NCBI GenBank assembly: GCA_965200685.1
Contig: OZ241379.1
Coordinates: 310,001-374,000, forward strand
DNA: 64,000 nt
Direction of reading: 5' to 3'
DNA from: Bin5 sp965200685
GTDB lineage: Bacteria; Chloroflexota; Anaerolineae; Caldilineales; Caldilineaceae
Shown one piece after another: positions 8,062 through 18,540 of this stretch (positions are counted from its first letter, which is position 1; each line of letters opens with the position of its first letter). The notes below the pieces were generated by a model that saw only the letters and a program-made list of their open reading frames with translations, did no database searches and was not told where the DNA came from. The position numbers were made by a program, and so were the translations under genes.

Positions 8062-8944
8062 AACGGGCCGTTTCCATCAGCCTAGGCAGCAGCAAACGGG
8101 ACAAACGGATTGAGACGACCATAGGCGGCGAGCCGATCATCCTAGAGCGCATCGGCACCAACGGCGACCAGAAAAAGATGCGGCATCTCTTTCTGGAGTA
8201 CGATGGCAAAGTGGATGCCTTCGGCTTTGGCGGCGCAGACCTAGGGTTAGAAGTCAATGGCCGCTACTTCCCCCTTCACTCTGTCCAGAATATCATCGCG
8301 GGCGTGCAGACCCCTGTGGTGGATGGCGGAGGTATCCGCGCGGTTGTCGAGCGACAGATGGCCCAACGTTTGCAAGGCCGGCTGCCGGCCCACCCCAAAC
8401 GCGTGCTGTTCTGTGTAGCTGTTGCTCGCTACGCGCTGGTGCGTAGCTTTCTCAACGCCGGCTACCAAGTACTCTTTGGCGACCTGGCCTTCGGCTTGGG
8501 AATCCCCATCTTTTTACACAGCCTGAGCACTCTCCATCTCCTGTCAAGGATCCTGCTTCCACTGATGGCCCGCCTTCCCTTTGACTGGGTTTACCCTACC
8601 GGCGAAGACCAAAATCGAATTGTCCCCAAATACAGGGCCCAATACCAGTGGGCCTCTATCATTGCCGATGATTTCCATTATATCAAACAACACCTACCGC
8701 AACGTCTAGACGGTAAAACGATTGTGACAAACACGACAACTCCAGAGGACGTGACCCTGCTGCAAGGGCGGGGCCTTGCCCATCTAGTGACGGTTACACC
8801 GCGTTTGGATGGACGCAGTTTCGGCACAAATGTGATGGAAGCAGCCCTCACAGCCCTGGCCGGCAAAGGCCGCCCGCTCACTAAGGCCGAACTGACAGAG
8901 ATGCTGGACGAGGAAAGCCTGACCCCCGATGTACTGTCTTTGAC

Positions 8945-8948
<4 letters not shown>
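8058..8948 (+). CDS. Conserved protein of the 'quinate/shikimate 5-dehydrogenase-like' group
   Basis: A 296-residue protein. Its start (SISLGSSKRDKRIET...IILERIGTNGD, then DGKVDAFGFGGADLGL) matches, from memory, a family often annotated as quinate/shikimate 5-dehydrogenase in Firmicutes and Chloroflexota. I see no clear Rossmann GxGxxG for NAD(P), so that name is doubtful. Residues about 110-145 contain VLFCVAVARYALVRSFLNAGYQVLFGDLAF, and the C-terminal third has KTIVTNTTTPEDVTLLQGRG and VTVTPRLDGRSFGTNVMEA. It is coupled to both neighbours by ATGA overlaps, so it is probably made at equal levels with the oxoamine synthase and the deaminase. Confidence 0.55.
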
Positions 8949-10348
<1,400 letters not shown>

Positions 10349-10404
10349 CCGTACCCGCTGCGGCGACAGCAGACGCGGGTAGATTCCATGCACTAGAGAC
10401 GCAC

Positions 10405-13131
10405 ATGTCCGCACGAACGGTCATCCTTACCCACGAACATACGGATTTCGATGCGCTGGCCTCTCTGTTGGGCGCAGCTTTGCTGTTTCCGCAAGCACTA
10501 CCCATACTACCTCGGAAGCTGAATCGCAATGTACAGGCTTTTTTGGCCCTGTACAAAAATCAGTTTCCTTTTATTGAGCCTCGGCATCTGCTCCGCGGCC
10601 CTGTAGACCTGGCGATCCTAGTAGATACCCGCAGAGTCAACCCAGTGAAGGGGATGGACCACACCACCCATTACCTGCTCATCGATCACCACTCCAGCGC
10701 AGAACCTCTGCCCAAGAACTGGCAGATGTGGAGAGATAGCCTGGGTCCGCATACGACCGGGGCCAATGCCACCCTGCTAGTCGAGCAGCTCATGCACCAG
10801 AATGCAAGGTTGCCTTCCCTGCAAGCAACCCTTCTAGCCCTAGGCATCTACGAGGACACAGGCAGCCTGCTCTATGCCTCTACCACGCCCCGAGACATGC
10901 GCTGTGCCGCCTGGCTGCTAGAGCAAGGCGCACATCTGGAGATGATCCGTCGCTTCACCCAATATCCGCTCAGCATCGCACAACAGCAACTGACCCAGCA
11001 GCTCACAGAACACGCGCAACACCTGACAATCGCCGGCCATCATATTGTCCTCGCGCTTGCCCATGCCCCAGATTTTGAAGACGAACTCAGCGTGCTGGCC
11101 CACAAAGTACAGGAACGATTCGACCCAGACGGGGTGTTTCTTGTGGTCAACCTAGGCGACCGGGTACACGTGGTGGCTCGCAGCACCACCGATGCGCTGC
11201 ATGTGGGCACGATCACCACAGCACTCGGTGGCGGCGGCCACAGCCGGGCCGCGGCCGCCTTGCTGCGCGCCACAACCATCGAAATCGTCCGCGATCAGAT
11301 CATCGCCTTGGCCCACAAGCACGTACATCCCCCTGCCACGGTCGCGCAGATTATGAGCTGGGGCCAGCCACATACATTGGACAAAGAGATGTCCGTGGCC
11401 GCAGCTATGGAACTGATGCAACGCTACGGCCATGAAGGCTTTCCCGTGCTACAGAAGACAGACGACGGCACAGACCAGCTGGTGGGGATCCTCACCCGCC
11501 GAGAAGCAGACCGTACGCTCTCTCATCGCCTAGGCTCTCTGCCGGTCCACAAAGTGATGCGTAAAGGTACGTACACCATCCGCCCACACGCGTCCATCAA
11601 GGAACTACACCTTCTGATGATTGAAAGCGGTTGGGGACAAATTCCCGTGGTCGACCAGGCCGCTATACTGACAGGCATCGTCACCCGCACAGACTTACTC
11701 AAATTTTGGGGGGAAAATAGGCAGGGATCTGCACAGCCCCCCAATGTCAGAAGAGAATTGGAACAGTCATTGACAGAAACACAGCAATGGTTGCTACGGA
11801 TGGCCGGCGAGTACGCGGCCGCAATGGGACAGGCATTGTATGTAGTCGGTGGTTTTGCCCGAGATCTACTGTTGGGGCGTATCAACGCAGCCGGCCCTTC
11901 AGGCCTTGTTGATGTGGATTTCGTGGTTGAGGGCGATGCCATCCGCCTCGTGAAACAGCTACAAGACCAATGTGGCGGGCGAGTCGTCACCCACGACCGC
12001 TTTGGAACAGCCAAATGGATTCTGGATGAGCCGAACCAGCCCCTTTGTCTGCCCTCATCAACCGATGCTGGCCAGCTACCACCACATCTCGACTTTGTGA
12101 CCGCGCGCACGGAGTTCTATCAAGAGCCGACGATTCTACCGACCGTTGAACAAGGCAACATTAAGCTAGATTTGCACCGCCGGGATTTTACGATGAATAC
12201 TCTGGCCATCGCCCTGACCCCCGATCATTGGGGGGATCTGCTGGACTTTTACGCAGGGCTGTCCGACCTACGTACAGGACTGGTTCGGGTGTTACATAGC
12301 CTGAGTTTCGTGGATGACCCGACCCGCATCTTGCGCGCGGTGCGCTATGAACAACGCTTCGATTTCCACCTCGAAGCACGCACAGAAGAGCATCTACGGG
12401 ACGCAGTGCCCTTGCTAGGGCGGGTGACAGGGGCCCGCATCCGGCACGAATTAGAACGCATCTTCCAAGAAGCCGAACCGGAAAAGGCCATCCTACGCCT
12501 AGAAGAGTTAGGCGTTCTGGCACAGATCCAGCCGGGCTTGCGCGCCGGCCCAGCCTTTGCCCGCCACAGCGCAGCCCTACGTGCTCAAATCGCCGGCTCT
12601 GCGCTGACAAATGGACTGGACGAACCGCTCGAACGCCTCTATTGGGGGCTACTCATCTACGATCTCCTGCCGACAAGCGAACGCCCTAGCATGCCCATTG
12701 AAAAAGCACTGACCGCGCGGCTAAAATTGCGGGGCGAGACCCAGAAGTTGATGGCCCAACTCCAGAAGGTAAAGGCACGCCTGGCCCAACTCACCGCCCC
12801 ACACACTCGGCCTAGCACAATCGTTTCCGCCCTAGATCGCATGCAGCCATCGACTTTGTTGCTGATCTCCCTGCTGGAAGAGAACGAGCTTCTGCAGGAA
12901 CGGCTGCACGACTATCTGCAGACCTGGCAGCACGTGCATCCCTCGCTGGATGGCAATGATCTGCGGCACATGGGGTTGGGCCCCGGCCCGCTTTACGGCA
13001 AAATTTTGCACAGCCTGCGAGTAGCTCTGCTAGACGGAGAGATCGAAGCGGGCCCAGAGGAACAGCTCTTGGCACAGGCGATCATCCATGACGAACTGCA
13101 GGCCAGAGAGACACAGGAGAGAACCTCTTGA
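10405..13131 (+). CDS. tRNA nucleotidyltransferase, long DHH-CBS-PolyA_pol form
   Basis: A 908-residue enzyme that adds A or CCA to tRNA 3' ends. Domain order: DHH phosphoesterase (about 1-185, DHH at 94-96), DHHA1 with GGGGHSRAA (about 275-283), two CBS repeats (about 312-437), then the class II nucleotidyltransferase head (about 475-665) with VVGGFARDLLLGR, the catalytic DVDFVVEG and RRDFTMNTLAI, and VDDPTRILRAVRYEQRF in the neck. The C-terminal ~240 residues are the RNA-binding body. This architecture is known in bacteria with separate CC- and A-adding enzymes (Aquifex, Deinococcus), so A-adding is likely; CCA-adding cannot be excluded. The start is ATG 10405; the longer reading frame overlaps the previous gene. 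The stop overlaps a TTG-started stub. Confidence 0.85.
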   Translation: MSARTVILTHEHTDFDALASLLGAALLFPQALPILPRKLNRNVQAFLALYKNQFPFIEPRHLLRGPVDLAILVDTRRVNPVKGMDHTTHYLLIDHHSSAEPLPKNWQMWRDSLGPHTTGANATLLVEQLMHQNARLPSLQATLLALGIYEDTGSLLYASTTPRDMRCAAWLLEQGAHLEMIRRFTQYPLSIAQQQLTQQLTEHAQHLTIAGHHIVLALAHAPDFEDELSVLAHKVQERFDPDGVFLVVNLGDRVHVVARSTTDALHVGTITTALGGGGHSRAAAALLRATTIEIVRDQIIALAHKHVHPPATVAQIMSWGQPHTLDKEMSVAAAMELMQRYGHEGFPVLQKTDDGTDQLVGILTRREADRTLSHRLGSLPVHKVMRKGTYTIRPHASIKELHLLMIESGWGQIPVVDQAAILTGIVTRTDLLKFWGENRQGSAQPPNVRRELEQSLTETQQWLLRMAGEYAAAMGQALYVVGGFARDLLLGRINAAGPSGLVDVDFVVEGDAIRLVKQLQDQCGGRVVTHDRFGTAKWILDEPNQPLCLPSSTDAGQLPPHLDFVTARTEFYQEPTILPTVEQGNIKLDLHRRDFTMNTLAIALTPDHWGDLLDFYAGLSDLRTGLVRVLHSLSFVDDPTRILRAVRYEQRFDFHLEARTEEHLRDAVPLLGRVTGARIRHELERIFQEAEPEKAILRLEELGVLAQIQPGLRAGPAFARHSAALRAQIAGSALTNGLDEPLERLYWGLLIYDLLPTSERPSMPIEKALTARLKLRGETQKLMAQLQKVKARLAQLTAPHTRPSTIVSALDRMQPSTLLLISLLEENELLQERLHDYLQTWQHVHPSLDGNDLRHMGLGPGPLYGKILHSLRVALLDGEIEAGPEEQLLAQAIIHDELQARETQERTS

Positions 13132-13403
13132 AAATTACCACCATCCGCCCCATCCTGCCCCAAGGAAAACGCCGGGTATTCGTGAAGATCGAGACCGACC
13201 AGCCAGGCCTAGTCGGCTGGGGAGAAGCCTCCGTGGAAGGCAAGCCGCGCGCGCTGGCCGGCCGTATCCAAGATCTGAAGCCGCTGATTCTGGGAAATGA
13301 GGGGGACGAAGCCGCCTGTGCCCGCTCGGCCTTCAGCCACCAAGGTGATATGGTACGCGCCTATGGGGCCCGACACAAAGATGGCGGTATCGCCGATTCC
13401 TAG
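13128..13403 (+). pseudogene. N-terminal remnant of an enolase-superfamily dehydratase
   Basis: A 91-codon ORF beginning at TTG 13128, overlapping the previous stop, with AGGAGA (13115-13120) 7 nt upstream. Residues 1-55 (MKITTIRPILPQGKRRVFVK, then LVGWGEASVEGK and AGRIQDLKPLILG) are the N-terminal capping domain of mandelate racemase/galactonate dehydratase-type enzymes. After about residue 58 the similarity stops, and the tail (MVRAYGARHKDGG) may come from a later part of the same enzyme, as expected for an internal deletion. The catalytic barrel (about 300 residues) is missing. It is a non-functional remnant still coupled to the tRNA nucleotidyltransferase gene. Confidence 0.55.
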
Positions 13404-13424
13404 CAGATCATACCGAGATATCCC

Positions 13425-14723
13425 ATGGCCCCTATCCTCTCAGGCAAACGCATCATACTCGGCATCAGCGGCGGCATCGCCGCCTACAAATCGGTTACAC
13501 TCGCAAGCCGCTTCACCCAAGCCAACGCGCTGGTAGATGTGATTATGACCCACTCGGCCGCGAAATTTGTGGCACCAGTGACATTCCAAGCGATCACACA
13601 GCGGGATGTGGCGACAGATACGTTTGAATTTTGGCATGATGCCGGCCGGCTACGTATCGGCCATGTAGCCCTAGCCCACGCAGCCGACCTGTTTATCATT
13701 GCCCCAGCCACAGCCCACACGATTGCCCGGCTGGCCCTAGGCCTGAGCGACGATCTGCTGAGTATTACAGCACTCAGCTACAAAGGCCCAATGTTGCTGG
13801 CCCCAGCAATGGAAACGAATATGTGGACCCACCCGGCCACCATGGGCAATGTCCAGACCCTGCGCGCTTGGGGCATCGATTTCATCGGGCCAGCCGAGGG
13901 ACGTCTGGCCTCCGGCGAAGTGGGAGAAGGACGGGTCGCGGAGCCAGAGGAGATCTTTGAAGTGGCCTGTAAAGTACTCGGGCGGGGCGGCCCACTGGAC
14001 GGGCTGCGGGTGGTGATCACGGCCGGCGGCACCCGCGAGCCGATCGATCCGGTCCGCTTTATGGGAAATCACTCCACAGGCAAGATGGGCGTAGCCCTAG
14101 CGCGCGCGGCACGTGACCTCGGCGCGGATACAATTCTCGTCCACGCGCCCTTGGCCGTACATCCCCCCGGCGGTGTGATACTCGTGCCTGTGCATACAGC
14201 GCAGCAGATGTACGCAGCGGTTATGGAACACCTACCCCAAACGGATGTGCTCATCGGCGCGGCCGCAGTGGCCGACTATCGCCCCACTACCAGTGCGGAT
14301 ACGAAGCTAAAAAAGATGCCAGGACAACAGATTATCTCCCTCGAACGAACACCAGATATTCTCAAGGCGGTCGGCGAACAGCGAGGGCCAGACCGACAAC
14401 GACCGCAGCTGGTCATCGGCTTTGCCGCAGAGACAAATGATCTGGAAGTCAATGCCCAAGGCAAATTGGAAGGCAAGAATCTGGATCTGATCGTTCTCAA
14501 CGACGTGGCCGCGCCACATAGCGGCTTTGCCGTGGACACAAACAAAGTCATTCTATTCGAGCGCAACGGCAATCGGGAGGACTGGCCTCTCATGAGCAAA
14601 GAGGAGGTAGCCCAAGCGATCCTACAGCGGGTTGTGGTCCGGCTAGGGCGGCTCAACTGGAAGAAGCCCCAGCCCAAACCAAGGAATACGGAAGGCTTGG
14701 ACAATCTGTGCTCTGCCGCATGA
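13425..14723 (+). CDS. coaBC: Phosphopantothenoylcysteine decarboxylase / phosphopantothenate-cysteine ligase
   Basis: A bifunctional CoA-biosynthesis enzyme of 432 residues. The CoaC flavoprotein half has GISGGIAAYKS (about 14-24), the catalytic His region RIGHVALAHAAD and PAMETNMW (about 127-134); the flap reads RLASGEVGEGRVAEPEEI, lacking the flap Cys found in the E. coli enzyme, which is common in other phyla. The CoaB half starts with VVITAGGTREPIDPVRFMGN (about 198-217) and has GAAAVADYRP and KLKKMPG (the conserved K-x-KK region), then GFAAETND. ATG 13425 is chosen because the fold begins six residues later. It is cytoplasmic and essential in most bacteria. Confidence 0.93.
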   Translation: MAPILSGKRIILGISGGIAAYKSVTLASRFTQANALVDVIMTHSAAKFVAPVTFQAITQRDVATDTFEFWHDAGRLRIGHVALAHAADLFIIAPATAHTIARLALGLSDDLLSITALSYKGPMLLAPAMETNMWTHPATMGNVQTLRAWGIDFIGPAEGRLASGEVGEGRVAEPEEIFEVACKVLGRGGPLDGLRVVITAGGTREPIDPVRFMGNHSTGKMGVALARAARDLGADTILVHAPLAVHPPGGVILVPVHTAQQMYAAVMEHLPQTDVLIGAAAVADYRPTTSADTKLKKMPGQQIISLERTPDILKAVGEQRGPDRQRPQLVIGFAAETNDLEVNAQGKLEGKNLDLIVLNDVAAPHSGFAVDTNKVILFERNGNREDWPLMSKEEVAQAILQRVVVRLGRLNWKKPQPKPRNTEGLDNLCSAA

Positions 14724-14748
14724 CCGCAATGCCAGCAAAGAAGTATAG

Positions 14749-14777
14749 TTGCGCCCGACCAAGGAATGTAGTATACT
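14749..14777 (+). promoter_or_regulatory. Promoter-like pair before the coiled-coil gene
   Basis: TTGCGC (14749-14754), a 17-bp spacer and TATACT (14772-14777), 80 bp before the ATG at 14860; AAGGA lies just upstream of that ATG. It is seen in sequence but untested. Confidence 0.35.
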
Positions 14778-14859
14778 CCAAATATTGCCTACAGGTTCAA
14801 AGGTCTGTCCTGGCCGGCTGTGGTAGTACGGAGATCATGTATACACAAGGAACAGTGCG

Positions 14860-15213
14860 ATGACACAGGCTATAGCAATGGAACGCTTGGCAAAAATTGA
14901 AGGTGTAATCGAAGGATCATATAAGCATTTAGCTACACGGGGAGACGTCCAGACTGTGAGAACGGATCTGGTAGGCGTCAAGGCGGAACTCCAAGAGGAG
15001 GGTGCCGGTGTCAAGACAGACGTCCAGGCTGTGAGAACAGAACTGGCCGGCCTCAAGGCAGAACTCCATGCTGTAAAAACGGAACTAGCCGGCGTCCAGA
15101 CAGAACTCCAAGCTGTGAAAACGAAACTAGCCGGCGTCAAGACAGACGTCTAGGCGGTAAAAAACGGATCTGGCCGGCGTCAAGACAGACGTCCAAATTC
15201 GGTTCAGCGGCAG
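14860..15213 (+). pseudogene. Decayed heptad-repeat coiled-coil protein
   Basis: The ORF reads for 97 codons, then stops at TAG 15151-15153. The protein is built of near-perfect seven-residue units (VQAVRTE LAGLKAE LHAVKTE LAGVQTE LQAVKTK LAGVKTD), which predicts a continuous coiled coil, and the DNA carries the matching 21-bp repeat. The stop is where the repeat expects CAG (Q), so it is a C-to-T nonsense change. A few bases later an extra A in a run of six shifts the frame, and the next unit (LAGVKTDVQ) continues in another frame to about 15213. The gene is therefore doubly broken. Function unknown; such proteins are common as variable-length scaffolds. The following 15214-15441 shows no gene. 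Confidence 0.5.
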
Positions 15214-15441
15214 ACGAGGATACAGAACCGGTAGCTGGGGAGAATCCTACAATTCTGTATCTCCCTATCATTCAGAAATGAGCCGAAGGGGATAGCCCAA
15301 GGTATATGCTGACCACGGGACGAAAGTGTATGGGATTGGCAACGCTACTGGCAAGAGGCATGGGTATCGCGTCCGAGCACCCCACTGGTTCGGTCTGGCC
15401 CTTGTGCATCTTATCGCTTCCTCTGCGTACCAGGGTACCCC

Positions 15442-18400
15442 ATGCGTGCCATTGAACGGATACGGACCAAGCTAGGGATCACCCTATCAGCTCTCATCGT
15501 CCTCAGTATTGCGCTTGCCATAACCGCCTTGATGATGAGCGTAAGCGGCGGCATCACCCCCATAACCGCACAGGTACAGGTACCACCACCAGTAACCGTA
15601 CCGGATGTATGTACCACCCTCAGGCAACCAATACGCGCGGATTGCAACGCGCTCATAGCTGCCAAGGACACTCTACGAGGTACCGCCCCACTGGCCGGCT
15701 GGGTTACGACAACCCGTCCAGCACAGTACGGATCCACCCGCTGGCAGGGTATCATACTCAAAGCCGACAGCAGCCGGGTGACACAAGTGCAACTACAAAG
15801 TGCCGGACTGAATGGCAACATTCATCCTGCACTAGGCAACCTTTCCGAGCTGCAGTGGTTGTGGCTCTACGACAACCAACTGACAGGCACCATCCCGCCT
15901 GCACTGGGCAACCTCACCAAGCTGACGCAATTGCACCTCTACAACAACGCCCTGACCGGTGCTATCCCGCCTGCACTAGGCAACCTCACCAAGCTGACGG
16001 ACTTGTCGCTCAGCAACAACAAACTGAGCGGTGCCATCCCGCCTGCACTGGGCAACCTCATCTCCATGCGTCAGTTGGGCCTCATCAACAACCAACTGAC
16101 AGGCACCATCCCGCCTGCACTGGGCAACCTCACCGGGATGGTAGGGTTGAATCTCAGCAACAACCAACTGAGCGGTGCCATCCCGCCTGAATTGGGCAAC
16201 ATCTCCGGTCTAGAGAAATTATACCTCACCAACAACCAACTGACTGGCTCCATCCCGCCTGCACTGGGCAACATCTCCCCCACGCGGCCGTTCTGGTTGT
16301 ATCTCCACAACAACCAACTGAGCGGTGCTATCCCGCCTGAATTGGGCAACATCTCCAATCTGCAGCGCTTAATCCTCCACAGCAACACCCTGACCGGTCC
16401 TATCCCACCTGAATTGGGCAACCTCACCAATCTGCGGATCTTGGATCTCAACAAAAACCAACTGACCGGTATCCCGCCTGAACTGGGCAACCTCTCCAGT
16501 CTGACGCACTTGTACCTCTACAGCAACCGACTGACTGGCACCATCCCTACTCAACTGGGCAACCTCTCCCCCCTGCGGCGCTTGTATCTCTACGACAACC
16601 AACTGAGCGGTGCTATCCCGCCTGAATTGGGCAACCTCTCCAATCTGCAGCGCTTGTATCTCTACAACAACCAACTGACTGGCACCATCCCTAGGCAACT
16701 GGGCAATCTCTCCAGTCTGCAGCTCTTACTCCTTAACCGAAACCAACTGAGAGGTGCTATCCCTACTCAACTGGGCAATCTCAGAAATCTGTGGTACTTA
16801 TATCTCAACGATAACCAACTGACAGGCACCATCCCCACTCAACTGGGCAATCTCTCTAGTCTGCGGTTCTTGTACCTTTACAGCAACACCCTGAGAGGTG
16901 CTATCCCTACTCAACTGGGCAATCTCTCCAATCTGCAGCACTTGTATCTCTACAACAACCAACTGACAGGCACCATCCCCTCGCAACTGGGCAGCCTCTC
17001 CAATCTGCAGCACTTGTATCTCAACAACAACCAACTGACAGACACTATCCCCACTCAACTGGGCAGCCTCTCCAATCTGCGGCACTTGTACCTCTACAGC
17101 AACACCCTGACCGGTGATATCCCAACTCAACTGGGCGACCTTTCCAATCTGCGGCACTTGTACCTCTACAGCAACACCCTGAGAGGTGCTATCCCCTCGC
17201 AACTGGGCAGCCTCTCCAATCTGCAGGAGTTGCGCCTCGACAATAACCAACTAACAGGTACCATCCCAACTGCACTGGGCAACCTCACCTCCACGCTGAC
17301 GCACTTGTATCTCAACAACAACCAACTAACAGGTACCATCCCAACTGCACTGGGCAACCTCACCTCCACGCTGACGCACTTGTACCTCGGCGGCAACACA
17401 CTAACCGGATGTATCCCCCCCCCCCTTGCGCCCGGTTCCCCCTGGCACTCGAATGCTAACACCGACGTAGGATCTCTCAACCTACCTACCTGCGGCCAAG
17501 CAGTACCCGAACCTACCGCCACACCTACACATACCGCTACACATACTGCTATACCTACTCATACCCCTACACACACTGCCATACCTACTCATACCCCTAC
17601 ACACACTGCCATACCTACTCATACCCCTACACACACTGCCATACCTACACATACCCCTACACATACTGCCATACCTACTCATACCCCTACACATACTGCC
17701 ATACCTACTCATACCCCTACACATACTGCCATACCTACTCATACCCCTACACATACTGCCATACCTACTCATACCCCTACACATACTGCCATACCTACTC
17801 ATACCCCTACACATACTGCCATACCTACTCATACCCCTACACACACTGCCATACCTACACATACCCCTACACATACTGCCATACCTACACATACTGCCAC
17901 ATCTACACCACCAGCCCGCCCCGACTCATACCCACATACTGCCACACCCACACGTCCACCAATACCCACGCGCAAGCCCACGAGCACGCGGAGACCACTG
18001 CCACCTACCACGACAGCTACACCTATGGTCACACATACACCCGTCCCACCGATACCACCCGGCCCACCGATACCACCCCCCCCACCACCAACCCCATCTC
18101 CTAGACTGCAGATATTCCTGCCGCTCGTGCGAATGCAGCCTACACCACCGATACCACCACCAACCCCATCTCCTAGACTGCAGATATTCCTGCCGCTCGT
18201 GCGAATGCAGCCTACACCACCGATACCACCACCAACCCCATCTCCTAGACTGCAGATATTCCTGCTACGCTTGTGCGAAAGTGAATCTGAAGGATTAAAT
18301 TGTACGGCGATACAACAACCGGGCTATGGTGAGGGCGTTCTGGGTGGGGCTAGACGCGTAGACACAGGCACAGCGGCATCGGTCGAGTTGTTTGGCGTGA

Positions 18401-18540
18401 ATCCCAATTCTCACTCTTCACGCGCGTCTACGACTACCCAATCCGTTCCACTGCGACCAAATGTCTCCGGGGCGTACATCTCCTCAGCTTTGGCCGGCGG
18501 CACGACGAATGTGCCGGGGGTGGTGGCTCTAGCTGTGTAG
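15442..18540 (+). CDS. Secreted plant-type leucine-rich repeat protein with Thr-Pro stalk
   Basis: The open frame is 1032 residues. An N-terminal signal/anchor helix (about 9-36, LSALIVLSIALAITALMM) is followed by a cap with two Cys, then 22 LRRs of 24 residues (about 130-650) with consensus LxxLYLxxNxLTGxIPxxLGNL, the plant-specific subtype. After a closing loop with two Cys comes a stalk of HTPTHTAIPT units (17536-17892), a Pro-rich linker and three 24-residue copies containing LQIFLPLVR. The third copy is out of register: a 2-nt length difference (about 18265-18272) destroys LPLVR, and the natural end is probably the TGA at 18282-18284, giving LVRK. The last ~85 residues of the open frame would be read-through, partly antisense to the macroglobulin gene. 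Probably cell-surface adhesion or protein binding (inference). Confidence 0.7.
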   Translation: MRAIERIRTKLGITLSALIVLSIALAITALMMSVSGGITPITAQVQVPPPVTVPDVCTTLRQPIRADCNALIAAKDTLRGTAPLAGWVTTTRPAQYGSTRWQGIILKADSSRVTQVQLQSAGLNGNIHPALGNLSELQWLWLYDNQLTGTIPPALGNLTKLTQLHLYNNALTGAIPPALGNLTKLTDLSLSNNKLSGAIPPALGNLISMRQLGLINNQLTGTIPPALGNLTGMVGLNLSNNQLSGAIPPELGNISGLEKLYLTNNQLTGSIPPALGNISPTRPFWLYLHNNQLSGAIPPELGNISNLQRLILHSNTLTGPIPPELGNLTNLRILDLNKNQLTGIPPELGNLSSLTHLYLYSNRLTGTIPTQLGNLSPLRRLYLYDNQLSGAIPPELGNLSNLQRLYLYNNQLTGTIPRQLGNLSSLQLLLLNRNQLRGAIPTQLGNLRNLWYLYLNDNQLTGTIPTQLGNLSSLRFLYLYSNTLRGAIPTQLGNLSNLQHLYLYNNQLTGTIPSQLGSLSNLQHLYLNNNQLTDTIPTQLGSLSNLRHLYLYSNTLTGDIPTQLGDLSNLRHLYLYSNTLRGAIPSQLGSLSNLQELRLDNNQLTGTIPTALGNLTSTLTHLYLNNNQLTGTIPTALGNLTSTLTHLYLGGNTLTGCIPPPLAPGSPWHSNANTDVGSLNLPTCGQAVPEPTATPTHTATHTAIPTHTPTHTAIPTHTPTHTAIPTHTPTHTAIPTHTPTHTAIPTHTPTHTAIPTHTPTHTAIPTHTPTHTAIPTHTPTHTAIPTHTPTHTAIPTHTPTHTAIPTHTPTHTAIPTHTATSTPPARPDSYPHTATPTRPPIPTRKPTSTRRPLPPTTTATPMVTHTPVPPIPPGPPIPPPPPPTPSPRLQIFLPLVRMQPTPPIPPPTPSPRLQIFLPLVRMQPTPPIPPPTPSPRLQIFLLRLCESESEGLNCTAIQQPGYGEGVLGGARRVDTGTAASVELFGVNPNSHSSRASTTTQSVPLRPNVSGAYISSALAGGTTNVPGVVALAV
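17536..17892 (+). repeat. 30-bp in-frame minisatellite (Thr-Pro-His stalk)
   Basis: About 11-12 tandem copies of a 30-bp unit (ATACCTACTCATACCCCTAC followed by ACATACTGCC), varying only at a few third positions such as CAT/CAC and ACT/ACA. Each copy encodes IPTHTPTHTA. The high identity at DNA level shows recent expansion or homogenisation, so copy number is likely to vary between strains. Confidence 0.9.
18083..18284 (+). repeat. Three 72-bp repeats carrying the FLPLVR motif
   Basis: Three tandem units with a 72-bp period (the shared CTAGAC starts at 18101, 18173 and 18245), each encoding PPTPSPRLQIFLPLVRMQPT-like sequence. The first two are nearly identical at DNA level. The third has diverged after CTGCAGATATTCCTG and, in a shifted frame, ends CTT GTG CGA AAG TGA. 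Motifs of the form (F/Y)LPLV(x) near protein ends after a Thr-Pro linker are, from memory, frequent in exported Chloroflexota proteins. Confidence 0.75.

Noticed and set aside
17482..17892. Minus-strand ORF of repeated CRYGSMCRGM units
   Set aside because: Simply the reverse reading of the 30-bp stalk minisatellite.
17536..17892. 30-bp tandem repeat considered as a CRISPR array
   Set aside because: No spacers: the units are directly adjacent, in frame and coding.
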